Assembly: GCA_934630445.1 (NCBI GenBank)
Contig: CAKTWY010000098.1
Location: forward strand, 1-9,533
Origin: an uncultured Eubacteriales bacterium
Lineage (GTDB): Bacteria > Bacillota > Clostridia > Oscillospirales > Butyricicoccaceae
Direction of reading: 5' to 3'
DNA length: 9,533 nucleotides
Position 1 is the first letter of the stretch, and the number at the start of each line of letters is the position of its first letter. Of this stretch, positions 6,251-9,533 are shown in pieces. The notes under the pieces are model-generated. The model had not been told where the DNA came from, did not search any database, and saw only the letters and a program-made list of their open reading frames with translations. Both the position numbers and the translations under genes were made by a program.

Positions 6251-6835
6251 TCAATTTTCGCAGGCGGGCAGGATCGCACCCCAAAGCGCCTGCCGCCCAT
6301 CGCCCTTTTCAGCGGAAAAGGGGATCACTTCGACGTGCTCCGGGAGATGAAGTGTCGTTTTAATGGTATTGATTGAACTGACGAGTTCGGATTTTTTGAT
6401 CTTGTCGAGCTTGTTTGCGACAACCGTGAACGCAACGCCTGCCTGGAGAAACCAGTTTGCCATCACGACATCGTCAGCCGTCGGCTTGTGCCGGATGTCG
6501 ACGATCAGAACGCCGTGCGCAATCGTGCCGGAGGCAAAATACGCCTCGATCAGCTCGCCCCAGCGCTCTTTTTCCTGCTGGGAGACCTTGGCATAGCCGT
6601 ATCCCGGGATATCGACAAAATACAGCGTCTTGTCGATATTAAAATAATTGATGTGGATGGTCTTCCCCGGCGAAGCACCAACGCGCGCAAAGTTTTTCCG
6701 GTTCAAAAGACGGTTGATCACCGAGGACTTGCCAACGTTCGACCTGCCGGCAAAGACGATCTGCGGCAGCGTGTCGCGCACAAAGGCCGCGGGTTCTACC
6801 GCGGATTTGATAAATTCAGCATTATGCAGGTTCAT
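6251..6835 (-). CDS. engB: Ribosome biogenesis GTP-binding protein EngB (YsxC/YihA)
   Basis: Essential small GTPase that assists late assembly of the 50S ribosomal subunit. It has 194 residues. All G motifs are present: G1 GRSNVGKSS (30-38, with K36), G2 threonine in PGKT (56-59), G3 DIPG (75-78) followed by YGYA, G4 NKLD (141-144) and G5 SAEKG (174-178). ATG 6835 overlaps the lon stop as ATGA and gives an N-terminus like Bacillus YsxC (short stretch before SAV.P). An ATG at 6850 would add five residues (MGSVR) inside lon and is less likely. The lonA-ysxC pair is conserved in Bacillus, and the 4-nt overlap suggests coupled translation. Confidence 0.96.
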   Translation of the reverse strand: MNLHNAEFIKSAVEPAAFVRDTLPQIVFAGRSNVGKSSVINRLLNRKNFARVGASPGKTIHINYFNIDKTLYFVDIPGYGYAKVSQQEKERWGELIEAYFASGTIAHGVLIVDIRHKPTADDVVMANWFLQAGVAFTVVANKLDKIKKSELVSSINTIKTTLHLPEHVEVIPFSAEKGDGRQALWGAILPACEN

Positions 6836-9189
6836 ACGGACGCTTCCCATTTGACAATATCCTGCGTGAAGGCGACAGGAAGAAGCTGGTCGACATGCGC
6901 CACCGGCACAAAATGGAGCGCCTCGGCAACCGCCGGGTCGATCTCCGAAAGGTCGGGCACGTTGTCCTCCGGAATAATCACGGTGTCGATCCCATTGCGG
7001 AAGGCAGCCATCGTCTTCTCCTTCAGGCCGCCGATCGCGAGAACGCGGCCGCGCAGCGTGATCTCTCCTGTCATGGCAACGCTTCTCTTTACAGGTACAC
7101 GCGTCAGCGCGGAAATCATAGCTGTGGCCGTTGTAATGCCCGCGGAAGGCCCATCCTTCGGGATCGCCCCCTCGGGAAAATGGATATGCAGATCCTTTGT
7201 CTTATAAAAGTCCGGGTCAATGCCGAGATTTGCCGCGCGGCTGCGGATATAGGTGAGCGCCGCCTTGGCAGACTCTTTCATGACGTCACCCAGATTGCCG
7301 GTGAGTTCAAGCTTGCCGGAACCGTCAAGGACGTTGACTTCCACTTCGAGCATCTCGCCGCCGACCTGTGTCCATGCAAGGCCGTTTACGACGCCGATCT
7401 CATCGTTTTCATGCAGGTGATCGCGCTTGAACTTCGCCGGGCCGATAAAATCAGTAAGATTTTTATTCGTCACGCGCGCAGCCTTCGCCTCTCCCGACGC
7501 GATAACGCGCGCGCTCTTCCGGCAGACATGCGCAATTTCGCGCTCGAGCTGGCGCACGCCCGACTCCCTTGTGTATTCGGCAATGATCCTGCGCACCGCG
7601 TCATCGCTGATCCTGCAGCTGCGGCCGTTCAGGCCGTGGCGCTCAAACTGCTTGGGGATGAGGTGACGGCGCGCGATGCGCACCTTTTCCTCATCCGTGT
7701 AGCCGGTCAGCTCAATGACCTCCATACGGTCCATCAAAGGGCGCGGAATGGTGTCGAGCGTATTGGCTGTGGTGATGAACAGCACATCGGACAAATCGAT
7801 GGGAAGCTCAATAAAGTGATCGCGGAATGCGATATTCTGTTCGGTATCGAGCACTTCCAAAAGCGCTGCCGCCGGATCGCCGCGAAAGTCGTTGCCCATC
7901 TTGTCGATCTCATCCAGGAGCATCACGCAGTTGCGGCTGCCCGCCTGCTTGAGCGCGTTGACAATGCGACCGGGCATCGCCCCGATATATGTCTTCCTGT
8001 GGCCGCGGATATCCGCCTCGTCGCGCACGCCGCCCAGCGACAGGCGCGCAAACTTGCGGTTCATCGCGCGCGCGACCGATTTTGCCACCGACGTCTTGCC
8101 GATCCCCGGAGGGCCGACAAGGCACAGGATCTGCCCTTTGAGCGCGGGCGTGAGCTTGCGCACGGCGATCATTTCAAGAATGCGGTCTTTGACCTTCTTC
8201 AGTCCGTAATGATCCGCGTCGAGGATCTTCTGCGCGGAAACAAGATCGACGCGCTCGTTTGTCGTCGTATTCCACGGAAGCTCCAGACAGGTGTCAAGGT
8301 ACGTGCGCACCACGCCGCTCTCTGGCGAAGTGTACTGCATTTTGAGCAGCCTGTCCGCCTCTTTTAAAAGCTTGGTTTCATGCTCCTCCGGCAGGGAAAG
8401 CTTCAAAATCTTTTCGCGGTACTCCTCGACCTCGCTTGCGACGTCGTCGCTCTCGCCGAGTTCCTCACTGATCACTTTGAGCTGCTCACGCAGATAATAG
8501 TCGCGCTGGTTTTTATCCATCTGGGTTTTAACGCGCCCCTCAATGGAATGTTCGATTTTTAGAATATCGATCTCATGTGCAAGGAGCTTTAGAATCTTCT
8601 CCAGCCGGCGGACCGGGTTGAACTCTTCAAGCAGCTCCTGCTTCTGCTCATAATGGACGGCGATATTCTGCGCAATATAGTCAGAGAGATAGTCTCCGTT
8701 TTTTGCGGTCATGACCGTGACGATAATATCGCCCGTCATGCGCGGCGCGAGGGTGGAATACTCCTCAAAGCGCTCCTGCACGGCGCGAATGAGCGCTTCC
8801 TCATGTTTTCCCGCCGTGCGCACAGAGACCTCCTGCTCGTCCACAAGCGCCTCGGCGAATGGCTCTTCCTGCGTCAGCCTGACAAGGCGCGCGCGCGTTA
8901 CGCCCTCGACAAGGATGCGCATATTGTCGCCCGGCAGGCGCAGGAGCTGGCGCACCGTGCACACCGTGCCGACTTCGTACAGCTCTTCCTGATTCGGCGC
9001 GTCGTTTGCAAGGTCCCTCTGTGTCACGAGGAAAATGAGACGGTGTTCTTTCATAGCCTCTTCCAGCGCCTTGACGGACCGGTCGCGCCCGACGTCAAAA
9101 TGAAGAAGCATATTGGGAAAAACCGTCAGACCGCGCAGCGCCAGAAGCGGCAACCGCGACAGGCCCTCGGTATTCTTTATATCAGACAT
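6832..9189 (-). CDS. lon: ATP-dependent endopeptidase La (LonA)
   Basis: Cytoplasmic hexameric AAA+ serine protease that unfolds and degrades misfolded and regulatory proteins. It has 785 residues, full length for LonA. The N-terminal substrate-binding domain (about 12-205) starts LPLLALRGLTVFPNMLLHFDVGR, followed by a helical coiled-coil region (about 205-300). The AAA+ module has Walker A GPPGIGKT (359-366), Walker B VMLLDEID (422-429) and a sensor-1 asparagine in TTAN. The protease domain holds DGPSAG with the catalytic S682 and GGLKEK with K725, spaced 43 residues as in E. coli Lon. ATG 9189 has GGAGG 5 nt upstream. An in-frame ATG at 9204 would lie about 10 nt from the predicted transcript start and lacks a ribosome-binding site. 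First gene of the operon, with its own strong promoter; no CIRCE element or CtsR heptad is visible. Confidence 0.98.
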   Translation of the reverse strand: MSDIKNTEGLSRLPLLALRGLTVFPNMLLHFDVGRDRSVKALEEAMKEHRLIFLVTQRDLANDAPNQEELYEVGTVCTVRQLLRLPGDNMRILVEGVTRARLVRLTQEEPFAEALVDEQEVSVRTAGKHEEALIRAVQERFEEYSTLAPRMTGDIIVTVMTAKNGDYLSDYIAQNIAVHYEQKQELLEEFNPVRRLEKILKLLAHEIDILKIEHSIEGRVKTQMDKNQRDYYLREQLKVISEELGESDDVASEVEEYREKILKLSLPEEHETKLLKEADRLLKMQYTSPESGVVRTYLDTCLELPWNTTTNERVDLVSAQKILDADHYGLKKVKDRILEMIAVRKLTPALKGQILCLVGPPGIGKTSVAKSVARAMNRKFARLSLGGVRDEADIRGHRKTYIGAMPGRIVNALKQAGSRNCVMLLDEIDKMGNDFRGDPAAALLEVLDTEQNIAFRDHFIELPIDLSDVLFITTANTLDTIPRPLMDRMEVIELTGYTDEEKVRIARRHLIPKQFERHGLNGRSCRISDDAVRRIIAEYTRESGVRQLEREIAHVCRKSARVIASGEAKAARVTNKNLTDFIGPAKFKRDHLHENDEIGVVNGLAWTQVGGEMLEVEVNVLDGSGKLELTGNLGDVMKESAKAALTYIRSRAANLGIDPDFYKTKDLHIHFPEGAIPKDGPSAGITTATAMISALTRVPVKRSVAMTGEITLRGRVLAIGGLKEKTMAAFRNGIDTVIIPEDNVPDLSEIDPAVAEALHFVPVAHVDQLLPVAFTQDIVKWEASV

Positions 9190-9209
9190 AGTAACCTCCA
9201 TCATACGCT

Positions 9210-9271
9210 ATAACATTCCAATTATAATATAAGTTATTTTCATTTGCAAGTTTGTAAAAAAAGAATGTTAT
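9210..9271. repeat. Inverted repeat flanking the lon promoter
   Basis: ATAACATTC (9210-9218) and its exact inverse GAATGTTAT (9263-9271) are 44 bp apart. The first copy covers the predicted transcription start, the second lies just upstream of the -35. The layout suits a two-site operator, but the region is AT-rich and a 9-bp match could arise by chance. Confidence 0.35.
9221..9249 (-). promoter_or_regulatory. Vegetative sigma-A promoter of lon and the downstream operon
   Basis: On the minus strand, TTGCAA (9249-9244, -35) and a perfect TATAAT (9226-9221, -10) are separated by exactly 17 bp. Transcription would start near 9214, giving a leader of about 25 nt before the lon ATG, long enough for GGAGG at 9194-9198. 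It is the only strong promoter I see for the eight-gene unit lon to ytfJ. Confidence 0.85.
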
Positions 9272-9325
9272 TTCTGATTGTATGGATAGTATGCCCCGCC
9301 TTTCTGCGCTCCCGCCGCCATTTTG

Positions 9326-9378
9326 AAAAAGAGAAGATCCCGCCAGAAAACGCCGAAAGCAGCGTTCACGGGCGGGAT
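9326..9378 (-). terminator. Intrinsic terminator after gltA
   Basis: On the minus strand an 8-bp GC-rich outer stem (ATCCCGCC/GGCGGGAT, 9371-9378 with 9337-9344) encloses a symmetric 4/4 internal loop and a 5-bp inner stem (9349-9353 with 9362-9366), followed by CTTCTCTTTTT (9336-9326). It starts a few nucleotides after the gltA stop. On the plus strand the same hairpin is followed by five T's (9380-9384), so it could work in both directions. It separates gltA from the lon promoter. Confidence 0.85.
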
Positions 9379-9382
9379 GTTT

Positions 9383-9533
9383 TTACTGTGCTTTTTTCTG
9401 GATCATCTCATCGATCGCGGCGGCAGCTTTTTTGCCGGCGCCCATGGCAAGGATAACGGTCGCTGCGCCCGTAACGGCGTCTCCACCGGCATAAACACCG
9501 TCCTTGCTGGTCTTCCCTGTCTCCTCATTTGCG
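9383..9533 (-). CDS. gltA: NADPH-dependent glutamate synthase, small-subunit type (C-terminus only)
   Basis: Only the last 50 codons are visible; the rest lies off the right edge. The sequence TSKDGVYAGGDAVTGAATVILAMGAGKKAAAAIDEMI is the conserved FAD-binding C-terminal end of GltD-like / homotetrameric NADPH-dependent glutamate synthases, with the GGDAVTGAATVI motif that contacts the flavin. These enzymes feed NADPH electrons into reductive transfer of the glutamine amide to 2-oxoglutarate. In Clostridia the stand-alone gltA form is often an NfnB-like transhydrogenase subunit, and the fragment cannot tell these apart. The stop TAA (9383-9385) sits directly upstream of a strong terminator, so this gene ends a separate transcription unit. 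Confidence 0.85.
   Translation of the reverse strand, partial: ANEETGKTSKDGVYAGGDAVTGAATVILAMGAGKKAAAAIDEMIQKKAQ

Noticed and set aside
5110..6363. 417-residue open frame on the plus strand opposite lysA
   Set aside because: Same reasoning: it mirrors the lysA codon structure, is rich in Arg/Asp/Ala, and has no recognisable domain, promoter or ribosome-binding site.
6895..8367. 490-residue open frame on the plus strand opposite lon
   Set aside because: It lies entirely antisense to a full-length Lon with all catalytic motifs, has an Arg/His/Ala-rich composition typical of shadow frames in GC-biased DNA, and shows no family motif or ribosome-binding site.
9190..9260. CIRCE or CtsR heat-shock operator at lon
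   Set aside because: Neither the CIRCE inverted repeat nor the GGTCAAA heptads occur in the region.

Overview
The window is a compact stretch of bacterial housekeeping chromosome in which every recognisable gene lies on the minus strand. The gene set points to a Gram-positive, spore-forming anaerobe of the class Clostridia: LonA next to EngB, ScpA/ScpB, a GerW/YtfJ-type sporulation protein paired with a DUF2953 protein, and a DacF-like carboxypeptidase. The DNA looks moderately GC-rich, so an Oscillospirales-like gut lineage is plausible, but genus cannot be read from this sequence. I see no mobile element, CRISPR array, tRNA or rRNA.

Reading in the direction of transcription (right to left), the window opens with the C-terminal 50 codons of an NADPH-dependent glutamate synthase (gltA-like; partial), which ends in a strong nested-stem terminator. 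A near-consensus vegetative promoter (TTGCAA, 17 bp, TATAAT) follows and drives lon. Behind lon come engB (4-nt overlap), lysA (16-nt gap), a site-2-protease-like M50 membrane protease (TTG start, 35-nt gap), scpA (3-nt gap), scpB (8-nt overlap), a DUF2953 membrane protein (GTG start, 4-nt overlap) and ytfJ/gerW (56-nt overlap). These eight genes look like one transcription unit. It joins protein quality control and ribosome assembly (lon, engB), lysine synthesis (lysA), chromosome condensation (scpAB) and sporulation-associated proteins.

The last two genes are dacF, a secreted D,D-carboxypeptidase, and the start of rluB, a 23S rRNA pseudouridine synthase cut by the window edge. The 93 nt between ytfJ and dacF are the most unusual part of the window. 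They hold two tandem copies of a hairpin module whose arms are repeated. The second copy is extended into an 11-bp stem followed by six T's, ending exactly at the dacF start codon and containing the dacF ribosome-binding site. This has the layout of an attenuator, or at least of a terminator fused to the next gene's translation start.

Apart from that leader, the window is an ordinary core region. The long plus-strand open frames opposite lysA and lon are shadows. Minor observations are an inverted repeat flanking the lon promoter, a 17-nt near-copy of the lon promoter spacer at the end of dacF, and the lack of spmA/spmB between the carboxypeptidase gene and rluB.
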